A stretch of DNA of 64,000 bases, taken from assembly GCA_019426215.1 (NCBI GenBank), contig CM033393.1:4436046-4500045 (forward strand), written 5' to 3'. A program made the translations under genes and the position numbers. Source of the stretch: Buddleja alternifolia (lineage: Eukaryota > Streptophyta > Magnoliopsida > Lamiales > Scrophulariaceae). Shown piece by piece: positions 34,478 through 47,068 of the stretch. Position 1 is the stretch's first letter. Each line of letters opens with the position of its first letter. The notes under the pieces were generated by a model. The model had not been told where the DNA came from. It was given only the letters and a program-made list of their open reading frames with translations, and did no database searches.

Positions 34478-37394
34478 ACGCATGAAAAGAAAAAGGATAA
34501 CAAGCTCGTATGAAAGTGATTATCTCCAACATTTAGCCATATATTCATGTATTCATAAATAAAATTATGAATAATATTAAATAATTTTATTAAGAAGAAA
34601 CTAGAACTAATTATGTCTATGACAATGTAAAGAAAAGAAAGGATGATAAAGGGGAAACTCCATCATTGTTAAATAAAAATATGGTTGTTATTTTTATTTT
34701 GGTAAATAATTAATAAAAATGAGTTTGTTTGGTATTAGCCTCATTTCTTGAAAGACAAGAGGGTAATCAGCCCTTTTTTTATAGAACAAAGGGCGCAATA
34801 CGCCCCTTTTCAAGAATATAAGGGGGTGAAATGCTTTTTACCCTTTATTTAAGTGATAGAATGAGACAATAACTGACCTCAAATTAAAAACAAAATGCAT
34901 ATTCTTTTGCATGTATAATTGGTCAGGGAACTTTCAGTTATTAAATAAAATACTTAAAATAATTAATATGATATTTATTGTTTAAGCTTAAGTCGCATTC
35001 AGCCTGAAATTGCTTATAAGGACCATCAGTATTTTATTTTCCTTGCAAATAAGGACCATCAGTATTTCTTTAGAAAAATAAAATACTGATGGTCCTTATC
35101 TGCAATTTGAGGCGGTGTTGGCCTTTGATGTTAACTGCCAAATAGACCGATAAATGGTTTTTTCTTGAATTCATTTTTATATAGTAAAATACTTTTCTTA
35201 AAGTCAAAAATATCCAATTAATAGGACTATAGGGTTAAGTGATTTACTATTTAAGTTTGAAAAATATATTTAATTTATTTGTCTCTAAATAAAATAAAGA
35301 ATATTTGTAAAATAAAAATGTGAGGTTTAGACAAATAGCTGTGTGAGTTTTTTGAGTGAGTTCATTTAATATCTCAAAAAAAACAAAAGTGAGTTCATTT
35401 AAGGAAAATGATTCTAAATGCTAAACAATTCATTACAAAGTGAAAGTGATGGAACAATTAATCTTCTTGGCCACGTTGTAGCACAATTCTTGTCATGTCC
35501 TGCATTTGGCATTTTTCTATTTTAAAATGTTGTTTTTATCTCGTAATATACTTATATTTAAATTAAAATCTTCTATTGTATAATAGTGTTTCATTGTATT
35601 TCATATTATAGTCACAGGACAAAAATATATAACCATATAAAATTTATATTTAAGAAAATATTATAGGCAAATGTCAGGGATACGTAAAGTGAAAGATGAA
35701 ATAAAATTGTTTGTTTTACGATAAATAATACAAATTGCATGTCCTGAACACACAAGTCTGTTGGATGCCGAGAAATGTCTAGCTTCAAATTAAGTTATGA
35801 AACATTAGTCATAAAGGTATATTCACTTCTCTAACTTCAAATTGAGTTATGAATCATCTGTCATAAAGGTATATTTAAATAGTCACATTTGAACATGTTA
35901 ATTCTTACTTAGCAAATTCCTCGATTTCTCGTCATATTTTTTTATGTGGAATTGATTCACCAAACACCCCACTACAGAGCATTATGAGGCATTCTCGCCA
36001 ATGCTCGACATGGTTCAGTATAATCGTGTATTTTTGTTACAATCGGCTCTGGTATCATTTAACATGTCTAGTACTCGTTGAACGCAAAGAAATATCTTTG
36101 AATCATCCTGCAATTTGAACATGTTGGATGGATGACTTTACAAACACAACACGATATATAAGAAATTAATAAGTAAACATAACGAGATTGATTTTAATAG
36201 AATGTGCTTTAATTGCTTAAGTAAAAAAAATTGAGCTTTGGTTCTTGTATGTGAAAACATTTCTTGAAAGATATTCTCCCAATTGCATTGGAGAGTGTTT
36301 CGAGAGATTAGTTTTGAACCTTCAAATTTGTGAATAAAGAAACAAACAAAACAAAAGGAAAAGAAAAGTAATTAAACACAATACGGTCGATGTATTATAC
36401 CGGTCCGGTTTTAGTAATTTGTTTTTGTGGATTTGTAAAAATAAAGTTGTGGCTAGAATCATTTGTGGGATCAAAAGTGATTAAGGAAAATATTATTGGT
36501 GGCTTTCATTTAGTATCAAGCTTTCTAGTTAGTATGGTACATAGATGTCAAGCTCATTTGAAATTGACTTGTAAGACCACAACATTGTAGCCTAGTTAAG
36601 TTTCTCCATTTCTAGTAAGATCAGAGCTTAATAGCTTATTCCATGTCATGTAGGTGGAATTGCGAATTTATGGTTGACAAACGAATCAAGTTACTCAATA
36701 CTCAATTTGAGAGCGATTGTTAGAAATTCATTTGAGCTCGACTTGTTGACATAACAAATTAAATTTGTGTAGATATTGAACCTCGACCCCACTAGTGAAA
36801 AAAAGAAAAAGAATGTGTGAGAAATAAAATTATGCTACTCGAGCTAAATTCGTATTTGACTCAATTAAAGTTCGTTTGAGTTCGGTTACTCAAATATAAA
36901 CTTTTTAGTTTGTTAATAATTCAAACGAACTTTAACAACTATTTACTCATTTTTATTCGTTGCAACCCTAACTACGGTGACCAAATTAGCATGTATGTTT
37001 CAACAAGATTTGACACAAGAAACATTCTGTGATAATTAAGTTCCGCTTGTTGAGATGATCATTATGAATTTCTCCTGATCTGGCCATTTTTTCTTCATTA
37101 AAAAAAAATGAACTTGAAAGAAAGGGGCCATATTGGAAACTTATATATAAAGTTTGGTCTCAAGTGGAGTTAAAACAACTTAAAATTTATTTCTTCCAAC
37201 GGGTTAAGTGGCCTACAGAAACCAAGCTGTCAATTGTTTGCCTTCACTGCATCACTTTCAAACTTCAATTTTAAAAGAAAAAGGATAAAATGAAAGGCAA
37301 ATAGCTTTTTATATTGATATTGATATTAGGAGCGTAAAGAAAAGAAAAAAGAACAATGTGGAGCCTCACAGTTCTCAGTCAGTTACCCTATTTT

Positions 37395-37465
37395 GTTCCA
37401 TGTGGAACTCTGAACTTTTGGTCTTTGTTTTTTATTATAACCTTTTATCTATCAAAAAAAAAAAT
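37395..37465 (+). mobile_element. 71-bp retroposed tail with target duplication
   Basis: Present only in module B. It ends in an A run and is flanked by AGTTACCCTATTTT (37381-37394) and AGTTACCTTATTTT (37466-37479); modules A and C have a single copy of this target. The piece resembles the 3' end of a LINE or SINE that was strongly 5'-truncated on insertion. Confidence 0.8.
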
Positions 37466-38550
37466 AGTTACCTTATTTTTGGACCATAGACAGTCCCATT
37501 CACTTTGATCAAATTCACCAATTTTAGCCTAAAACAAATATTTTTTTCTCTTTTTTCTTTTTTCTTTTTCCATTTTTCACTTCACCAACACAAAAACGAC
37601 ACATTATTTTTCTATATAACAGAAGGTGGTCCATGATTATAGTGACAAAACTAATTAAAGTTGCAGTATAATCCTGAAGTTTTTAGTAGTATTAATTAAG
37701 ACAATTTGTGAAAATAATTAATACATAAAATATTGCTTGCATAGTAAAATAATCGTAAGAAAAATTCTAAATCAATAAGTGAATACCTCGAGAAGAGATA
37801 CCTTTTTTTTCCATGAAAATAATGCAATTATGTGTGAAAGTATAAACAAAAATTATATTATCTACTAAACATATATATATGAAAAGAAATGGAATAACAA
37901 GTTTGTATGAAAGTGATTATCTCCAACATTTAGCCATATATTGAATTCATAAATAAAATTATAAATAATATTAAATAATTTTATTAAGAAGAAAGTAGAA
38001 CAACATCGTTATACAATTATTTTTATATGAAATATACATACGAATTCAAGCTCCAAGCACATGATTGTAGGATGGATGCATTGTATTTCACAATGGAAAA
38101 ACGAAAAGAAAAGAAAGTAATTAATAGAACCATCTTCAAGCGGTTGCTCTTTCATCAATTCTTTCGTTTCACGTGTCACTTTCAAAGCTCAAATTTTGCT
38201 TCGAGCATCTTCACAAACACACACACACTACATTGGTCATTTCATGATTGACCCCATTTGTCGGGTTGATGATTGACCCCATTTGTCGGGTTGATCTATC
38301 ATATACTGTTGAATACATTTTGTTGGGTGATTTCTTCCACTGTACCACATTTTATGCAAAATAAAAATTTCAAGAAAGTATTTCCTAACATAAATCCAAA
38401 CAATTTTTTTAAAAAAAAATCATAAATTCATTTTGCATGGCTAAGATTGTGAGATTGTTCGTTTTCTTTTCTTTTGCATGGCTAAGATTCACTTTATACG
38501 AACAAACACTTTACAATTCACCCCAAATATGAGCCCCACCTCCATAACAA

Positions 38551-38583
38551 GACGTCACGTGTACTCCTATCTCGCCTATATAT
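38551..38583 (+). promoter_or_regulatory. MIPS-1 core promoter: G-box and TATA box
   Basis: GACGTCACGTGTA at 38551-38563 combines a C-box and a G-box (CACGTG), the core of abscisic-acid-responsive elements. A TATA box (TATATAT) is at 38577-38583, immediately followed by TGCATG, the complement of the seed-type RY core. The arrangement is shared with MIPS-2. It would suit seed or stress expression, which is known for plant MIPS genes; that part is inference. Confidence 0.65.
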
Positions 38584-38683
38584 GCATGCCCCTCAGAAAA
38601 CACACACACACACACACAAAACACACACTACATTAACATTATCAAATCTCTCTCATTATATTTTCAAACCCTTCCGATTCACA

Positions 38684-38686
38684 GTG
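38684..38686 (+). other. MIPS-1 lost start codon (GTG)
   Basis: The context CACAGTGTTTATCGAGAGC matches CACAATGTTTATCAAGAGC in MIPS-2. An in-frame ATG exists 102 bases upstream (38582), but it overlaps the TATA box and is unlikely to be in the mRNA. The next in-frame ATG inside the coding sequence is in exon 4. Confidence 0.9.
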
Positions 38687-40005
38687 TTTATCGAGAGCTT
38701 CAAAGTTGATAGCCCAAATGTTAAGTACACCGACGATGAGATTCAGTCTGTGTACAACTACGAAACGACAGAGCTTGTTCATGAGAACAAAAATGGAGCT
38801 TATCAGTGGACTGTAAAGCCCAAGACTGTTAAATATGAGTTCAAAACCGATATAAAGGTCCCCAAATTAGGGTACGAATTGAACTCTATAATTTCATTTA
38901 TTTTTGCTAGGGTTTTTCATTTCAATATTTTGGTTTTAATTTTGTTTAATTGATGTGGTATTTTTTCTAGTGTTTTGCTTGTTGGATGGGGAGGTAACAA
39001 TGGATCAACACTTACCGCTGTTGTCATTGCGAATCGCGAGTGAGTATTTTCGTTCATATGTATTTTTCGGTTTTTTTTTTTTTCACTGAATCCTCTGTTT
39101 AAATCGTTCATTTTGTATTGATGCGGGTGAATTTTGAGCCATAGATTTTTGGAATCTCCTCCACCGTTTAGTCGACGAAGTCCCTAGACTTGTAAAAGAA
39201 AATAGGGTAGTTAGAAGGCGGGAAAATTCCCAGCATTATGCCCTCCGACACTCAAATCAGAAATTTTTAAATTCTTGTATAATGTTAAAAAATATAACTC
39301 TTGATTACCCCATTTTACCTCATAGGAAAGAGGTACTCATAGTTTTCATCAGGTAAAGAAAAATTGGTAACGGTGATAAGTTTGTTGGGCTTGGGTCATT
39401 GTGCGATCCATGATATTTTACCTATACTATCAAATTGGAATTTATTTCAACGAGACCCTAAATTTATGGAGATATTTAATGGAATCTGAGATTTAATTGG
39501 AAATTGTTGCAGAGGGATTTCGTGGGCAACAAAAGAAAAAGTGCAACAAGCCAATTACTTTGGATCACTGACTCAGACTGCTTCAATTAGAGTTGGATCC
39601 TTCAATGGAGAAGAAATTTATGCTCCATTCAAGAGCTTGCTCCCCACGGTACTATACTGTAATTTTTTAAAATTATTATTTAAATGTTTTAAACTATATA
39701 TTATAATCTTTGATTTTGCCGATCCTTTTTTTTTTTTTATGATTTGACTATGATTAGGTGAATCCAGATGACATAGTTTTTGGAGGATGGGACATCAGTA
39801 ACATGAACTTGGCTGATGCCATGGGCAGAGCTAAGGTATTGGATATTGATCTCCAAAAGCTGCTCAGGCCCTACATGGAACACATGGTCCCACTCCCTGG
39901 AATCTACGACCCTGATTTCATCACTGCTAATCAGGGCTCACGTGCCAACAACGTGATCAAAGGAACCAAGAAAGAACAAGTTCAACAATTCATCAAAGAT
40001 ATCAG

Positions 40006-40007
40006 AT
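40006..40007 (+). other. MIPS-1 intron 4 donor mutated (GT to AT)
   Basis: MIPS-1 reads GATATCAG|ATACTATAATG, where MIPS-2 reads GATATCAG|GTACTATAATG. The intron lacks the extended donor of U12-type AT-AC introns, so it is a lesion and not an alternative intron class. Confidence 0.9.
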
Positions 40008-40858
40008 ACTATAATGTTTTCCTCTTTCTTTAATAAGGTTTAATAATAATTGGTATGAATTGATGTTTCTGATGCTAAAAAAGTTGATAATCAATTTGAA
40101 GTTTAGTTTTTCATACATGAAATTCTTGTTTAGACCGGGTTCGGCCGCCCATAACAAGGCTAGTGTGATTGGTCAATTGTCCTAGACTATGTACTAATCA
40201 TATGTTTAAATGTTATTTACTCATCACACGATTAGTTGAATTTTGCTCTGACATAAGTTGTTTATGTCTTCGAATTAAGATGATATCATTGATTAGTTGG
40301 TGAATTTGGAGAGATTTGTTGATATTTTTGCCATTTGATTGATTATAGGGACTTTAAAGAGCAAAAGAAGGTGGACAGGGTAGTGGTATTGTGGACAGCC
40401 AACACGGAGAGATATAGTAATGTTGTTGTTGGGCTAAATGATACAATGGAAAACCTCATGGCCTCGGTGGAGAGGAACGAGGCCGAGATTTCTCCTTCAA
40501 CCTTATTTTCCATAGCTTGTGTTCTTGAAAATGTTCCTTTTATCAATGGCAGCCCTCAAAATACTTTCATTCCCGGTAACTATCGATTACTGTCCCCTCA
40601 AGAATACTAAATTATATCATAAAAATAGTAAATAATTGAGAAATTCTATGTTTCCAGGGCTGATTGAGTTGGCCATTCAAAGGAACAGTTTGATCGGCGG
40701 AGACGATTTCAAGAGTGGTCAAACAAAGATGAAATCAGTGCTAGTTGATTTCCTTGTTGGAGCTGGTATTAAGGTACACAATATTCTTTTATATGTTAAG
40801 AAAAGATATTTCTCCAGCCTTTTTAACATTGTAATGCATATATTCTTTGTTTCTATAA

Positions 40859-41062
<204 letters not shown>

Positions 41063-41218
41063 TAATTTGCATTCGGTTCAATATATGATATATTTATAGA
41101 GCATTCAGTTATAATTTCATCTTAATAGTTGTAGAAAATTCGCTATAGTATTTCTATAAATGCGAAATATTTATAGAAAAATTGATTAAAATCTCATCTT
41201 ATTATGTGGAGTGTGTAG

Positions 41219-41563
<345 letters not shown>

Positions 41564-42077
41564 TAACCAAAGCACCTCTTGTAAGAACATTTAAAAAATT
41601 CCTTTTTCATTCAGTTTTAGGATAGAAATGCAAGTCTTTAAACATCTCAGTAGTCTATGATGTCGAGCCCACATCTTGGGGACAAGCGTTGATGGTCACC
41701 ATGTCCTTTTAGATTGTTAGATCCTAGTGCTGGCTAAAACTTATACCAAAAAACACCGAAATCTTGATGATGTTAAAGGGGTCCATTTATTTGATGCTTG
41801 TGACACACTTGGTATATGTGATATAGAATATGAAATATTACAGTTAAGGGGCGAACGAGCTTAATATTGATTGATGTGACCCTTTAAGGTGTAGAACCAT
41901 ACATGTTGCTATATTCGATGATAAAAGAAAACATGTGGTCCATTATCACAAAGTTATGGTCCTTTAAGTTGGAGTGATGGGATATCTCATATTGGGCATG
42001 GGATTGTGTGTGTGTGTTTTTATGCGATTTATATGATAAATTTCGTATATGTATTTAACTTTCCGATTTGACTTTGA

Positions 42078-42200
<123 letters not shown>

Positions 42201-42203
42201 TGA

Positions 42204-43814
42204 AAGAAGATTGCTTTGAGCAAAGAACCAGTTTCCTCCCATATTTTGCTTTTGGAGCTTCTTTGAATCTAGTACATATAATATGCCTTGATGTTTTGGT
42301 TTGGTTTGAGATTTTCTTTTCTTTTTAAATCTATTATTTCTCTTTCTTTGTTTCTAGTTTCTTGTAGCTATGACAAAAGTGTAATTTATCTGCCTTAGCT
42401 CTTTTAGAGCAAAGGGGCTTCTGTCGGAAGTATATGGAATATTATTTAGTTGTCAATTTTTTCGTCTTAAAAACTCTTGAAATATATTTAAACTAATTCT
42501 AAGATGTTTCTATATACAATATGGTACATTGTTTATTAGAGATATTGTGATTATAAAATATCTATGAAATGTACCCAGTGTGATCAAAATTTCTCTTATA
42601 CTATACTTTGTTCTATGTAACATTTACCCCTTGTGCTATGAAAATTAATTCACTCCATTGGAATACAGTTAAGTCTTATTGAGAGGGTCTTTGTTAAACT
42701 TATCTAAAATACAAGATATTATAGGTGATTGATACCGGAGTTCCATCTTTATTTATCTCTCTTGGCAAATGACAAAAACACACATCTATTAATAAAAGAT
42801 GAATATGTCTTTAAATAGTCCATTCAATCTTTTTATTTTTCTTACTGATTGTGTCTAATAATTGCTTTATTATTAGATTTTACATATTTATGCAAGTAAG
42901 AAATTGTCAACTAAACGTGAACGCAACGGTGTGTAATAATAATAATTATTTATGCATTTTTATGTTTCTTAAAGTAGTCAAAATGTAAGTGTGTGGGTGT
43001 TGAAGATATTATAAAATTGTCAATTATTAGACTATGTAAAATGTACTTTATCTCTTTATATACAAGTTAAAAAATTATTATATGCTTCTAAGTTCTAACA
43101 TTCTTTTCCGCTTTTTTGTGCACAACTTATCTGAACATTAATTATATATGACTAAAACATATGGTAGTAAACTGATTATCATATAAAATTGATAGTTTTG
43201 TGTTTATATACGATCAACATGAAGTAATTTTCATTTCAAGTCAGATTTTATGTCATTTTTGAATTTTTCATAATACTTGCATTCTATTTTTGACGATACT
43301 ATAAATATTTTGTTGATAGCCTTTTCTTTTAGGATTTCATTGAAATTTTAGAACTATTCAATGTTTAATGTGTTTTTTATTTAATATGTAATAAAATAGT
43401 AAACAAAAATTATAGTAATTTGTTTTGATGCTTAAAAAATAATCTTGGAATTTAATTATGAAGTTCATAATGTTTTAGATTTAATGAGCAATATTATTAT
43501 ATTTTAATGAAAATTTAACTTGGGGCTCCTATAGTAACTTAATTATGAAGTAGCTATATCATTCCTCGATATTGTATCCCTATAAGAAGTTGGTGGAGAT
43601 ATAAAATGTCGAAACTTTTTTTAAAAATAAGTTCTCTAAGTGTTTGGCTAAATTAAGAGTTTAAATCTTAGAGAATATAGCAGATACCCCTCAACCTATG
43701 AGGTGATGTGCACTTTGCCACCCAACTTATTAAAAGTTGCACTTAACACCCTAACCTATCATATATGTGCACTTAACCCCCTCGGTCAGCTTCGGGCTGC
43801 ACACAACGGGCAAA
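42204..43814. other. 3' flank of MIPS-1 and module junction
   Basis: The first part (to about 43110) is repeated after MIPS-2, at 61384-61670 and 63365-64000. AT-rich, with no gene. At 43676-43814 there is a piece of a different character, with the phrase GTGCACTT repeated (variants GTGCACTTTGCCACCC and GTGCACTTAACCCCC). It ends where module C starts and is probably a truncated transposon end. Confidence 0.6.
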
Positions 43815-46800
43815 GTTATTAAATAAAATGCTTAAAATAATTAATATGATATTTATTGTTTAAGCTTAAGTCGCATTCAGCCTGAAATTGCTTATAAGGA
43901 CCATCAGTATTTTATTTTCCTTGCATATAAGGACCATCAGTATTTTTTTAGGAAAATAAAATACTGATGGTCCTTATCTGCAATTTGAGGCGGTGTTGGC
44001 CTTTGATGTTAACTTCCAAATAGGCCAATAAATGGTTTTTTCTTGAATTCATTTTTATATAGTAAAATATTTTTCTTAAAGTAAAAAATATCCAATTAAT
44101 TGGACTACAGAGTTAAGTGATTTTACTATTTAATTTTGAAAAATATATTTAATTTATTTGTCTATAAATAAAAATAAAGAATATTTGTAAAATAAAAATG
44201 TGAGGTTTAGACAAATAGCTGTGTAAGTTTTTTGAGTGAGTTCATTTAATATCTCAAAAAAAACAAAAGTGAGTTCATTTAAGGAAAACGATTCTAAATG
44301 CTGAACAATTCATTACAAAGTGAAAGTTGATGGAACAATTAATGGTCTCTTCTTGGCCACGTTGTAGCACAATTCTTGTCATGTCCTGCATTTGGCATTT
44401 TTCTATTTTAAAATGTTGTTTTTATCTCGTAATATACTTATATTTAAATTAAAATCTTCTATTCTATAATAGTGTTTCATTGTATTTCATATTATAGTCA
44501 CACGACAAAAATATATAACCATATAAAATTTATATTTAAGAAAATATTATAGGCAAATGTCATGGATACATAAAGTGAAAGATGAAATCAAGTTGTTTGT
44601 TTTACTATAAATAATACAAATTGCATGTCCTGAACCCACAAGTCTGTTGATGCCGAGAAATGTCTAGCTTTAAATTAAGTTATGAAACATTAGTAATAAA
44701 GGTATATTCACTTCTCTAACTTCAAATTGAGTTATGAATCATCTGTCATAATTAGAGGTATATTTAAATAGTCACATTTGAACATGTTAATTCCTACTTA
44801 GCAAATTCTCGCCAATGCTCGACATGGTTCTGTCTAATAGTGTATTTTTGTTACAATCGGCTCTGGTATCATTTAACATGTCTAGTACTCGTTGAACGCA
44901 AAGAAATATCTTTGAACCATCCTGCAATTTGAACATGTTGGATGGATGACTTTACAAACACTATACGATATATAAGAAATTAATAAGTAAACATAACGAG
45001 ATTAATTTTAATAGAATGTGCTTTAATTGCTCAAGTAAAATAAATAAATTGAGCTTTGGTTCTTGTATGTGAAAACATTTCTTGAAAGATATTCTCCTAA
45101 TTGCATTTGAGAGTGCTTCGAGAGATTAGTTTTGAACCTTCAAATTTGTGAATAAAGAAACAAACAAAACAAAACAAAAGTAAAAGAAAAGTAATTGTGT
45201 ATTATACCGGTCCGGTTTTAGTAATTTGTTTTTGTGGATTTGTAAAAATAAAGTTGTGGCTAGAATCATTTGTGGGCTCACAAGTGATTAAGGAAAATAT
45301 TATTGGTGGCTTTCATTTAGTATCAAGCTTTCTAGTTACTATGGTACATAGATGTCAAGCTCATTTGAAATTGACTTGTAAGACCACAACATTGTAGCCT
45401 AGTTAAGTTTCTCCATTTCCAGTGAAGATCAGAGCTTAATAGCTTATTCCATGTCATGTAGGTAGAATTGCGAACTTATGGCTGACAAACGAATCAAGTT
45501 ACTCAATACTCAATTTGAGAGCGATTGTTATAAATTTGTTTGAGCTCGACTCGTTGACGTAACAAACTAAATTTGTGTAGATATTGAACCTCGACCCCAT
45601 TAGTGAAAAAAAGAAAAAGAATGTGTGAGAAATAAAATTATGCTACTCGAGCTAAATTCGTATTTGACTCAATTAAAGTTCGTTCGAGTTCGGTTACTCA
45701 AATATAAACTTTTTAGTTTGTTAATAATTCAAACCAACTTTAACAACTATTTACTCATTTTTATTCGTTCCAACCCTAACTGCGGCGACCAAATTAGCAT
45801 GTATGTTTCAACGAGATTTGACACAAGAAACATTCTGTGATAATTAAGTTCCGCTTGTTGAGATGGATCATTATGAATTTCACCTGACCTGGCTATTTTT
45901 TCTTCATTAAAAAAAAATTAACTTGAAAGAAAGGGGCCATATTGGAAACTTATATATAAAGTTTGGTCTCAAGTGGAGTTAAAACAACGTAAAATTTATT
46001 TCTTCCAACTGGTTAAGTGGCCTACAGAAACCAAGCTGTCAATTGTTTGCCTTCACTGCATCACTTTCAAACTTCAATTTTAAAAGAAAAAGGATAAAAT
46101 GAAAGGCAAATAGCTTTTTTTATTGATATTGATATTAGGAGTGTAAAGAAAAGAAAAAAGAACATTGTGAAGCCTCACAGTTCTCAGCCAGTTACCCTAT
46201 TTTTGGACCATAGACAGTCCCATTCACTTTGATCAAATTCACCAATTTTAGCCTAAAACAAATATTTTTTTCTCTTTTTTCTTTTTCCTTTTTTCACTCC
46301 ACCAACACAAAAACGACACATTATTTTTCTATATAATAGAAGGTGGTACATGATTATAGTGACAAAACTAATTAAAGTTACAGTATAATCCTGAAGTGTT
46401 TAGGAGTATTAATTAAGACAATTTGTGAAAATAATTAATACATAAAATATTGCTTGCATAGTAAAATGATCGTTAAGAAAATTTCTAAATCAATAAGTGA
46501 ATACCTCGAGAAGAGATACCTTTTCTTTTCCATGAAAATAATGCAATTATGTGTGAAAGTATAAACAAAAATAATATTATCTACTAAACATATATATTTG
46601 AAAAGAAAAGGAATAACAAGTTTGTATGAAAGTGATCATTAATTATCTACAACATTTAACCATATATTGAATTCATAAATAAAATTATGAATAATATTAA
46701 ATAATTTTATTAAGAAGAAAGTAGAACAACATCGTTATACAATTATTTTTATATGAAATATACATACGAATTCAAGCTCCAAATACATGATTGTAGGATG

Positions 46801-46927
46801 GATGCATTGTATATCACAATGGAAAAACGAAAAGAAAAGAAAGTAATTAATATAAACCATCTTCATTCATCAATTCATTCGTTTCACGTGTCACCTTCAA
46901 AGCTCAAATTTTGCTTCGGCCATCTTC

Positions 46928-46951
46928 ATACACACACACACACACACACAC
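46928..46951. repeat. (CA)n microsatellite
   Basis: Longer than the corresponding run in module B (about 38217-38228). Confidence 0.85.
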
Positions 46952-47068
46952 ACTACATTGGTCATTTCTTGATTGACCCCATTTGTCGGGTTGATCTATC
47001 ATATACTGTTGAATACATTATGTTGGGTGTTTTTTTCCACTGTACCACATTTTATGCAAGATAAAAAT

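Larger units (their letters stand above)
28365..34600 (+). repeat. Upstream module, copy A (no gene attached)
   Basis: Sequence from AATTATGTCTATGACAATGT onward matches module B (from about 34610) and module C (from 43815) over about 3.4 kb once insertions are removed. It ends at TTTTATTAAGAAGAAA (about 34597), and module B begins about ten bases later, so A and B are a direct tandem duplication. In B and C the module continues into the promoter and body of a MIPS gene; in A it does not. Copy A carries two insertions not found in B or C (30266-31684 and 32322-33843). Confidence 0.85.
34608..38683 (+). repeat. Upstream module, copy B (leads to MIPS-1)
   Basis: Starts right after module A and matches it and module C. 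It contains a 71-bp retroposed insert at 37395-37465 and a local 26-bp duplication of TTGATGATTGACCCCATTTG type near 38245-38300 that module C lacks. No coding sequence. Confidence 0.85.

Noticed and set aside
36390..36590. 66-codon frame also found at 45197-45397
   Set aside because: Conserved only because modules B and C are recent duplicates; module A interrupts it and nothing resembles a known protein.
38582..38953. Open frame of 123 codons as a complete small gene
   Set aside because: It is MIPS-1 exon 1 with accidental upstream extension through a CA repeat and downstream extension into intron 1.
40006..40348. Intron 4 of MIPS-1 as a genuine AT-AC (U12-type) intron
   Set aside because: The donor lacks the extended U12 consensus and the acceptor is AG, while MIPS-2 has an ordinary GT-AG intron at the same place.
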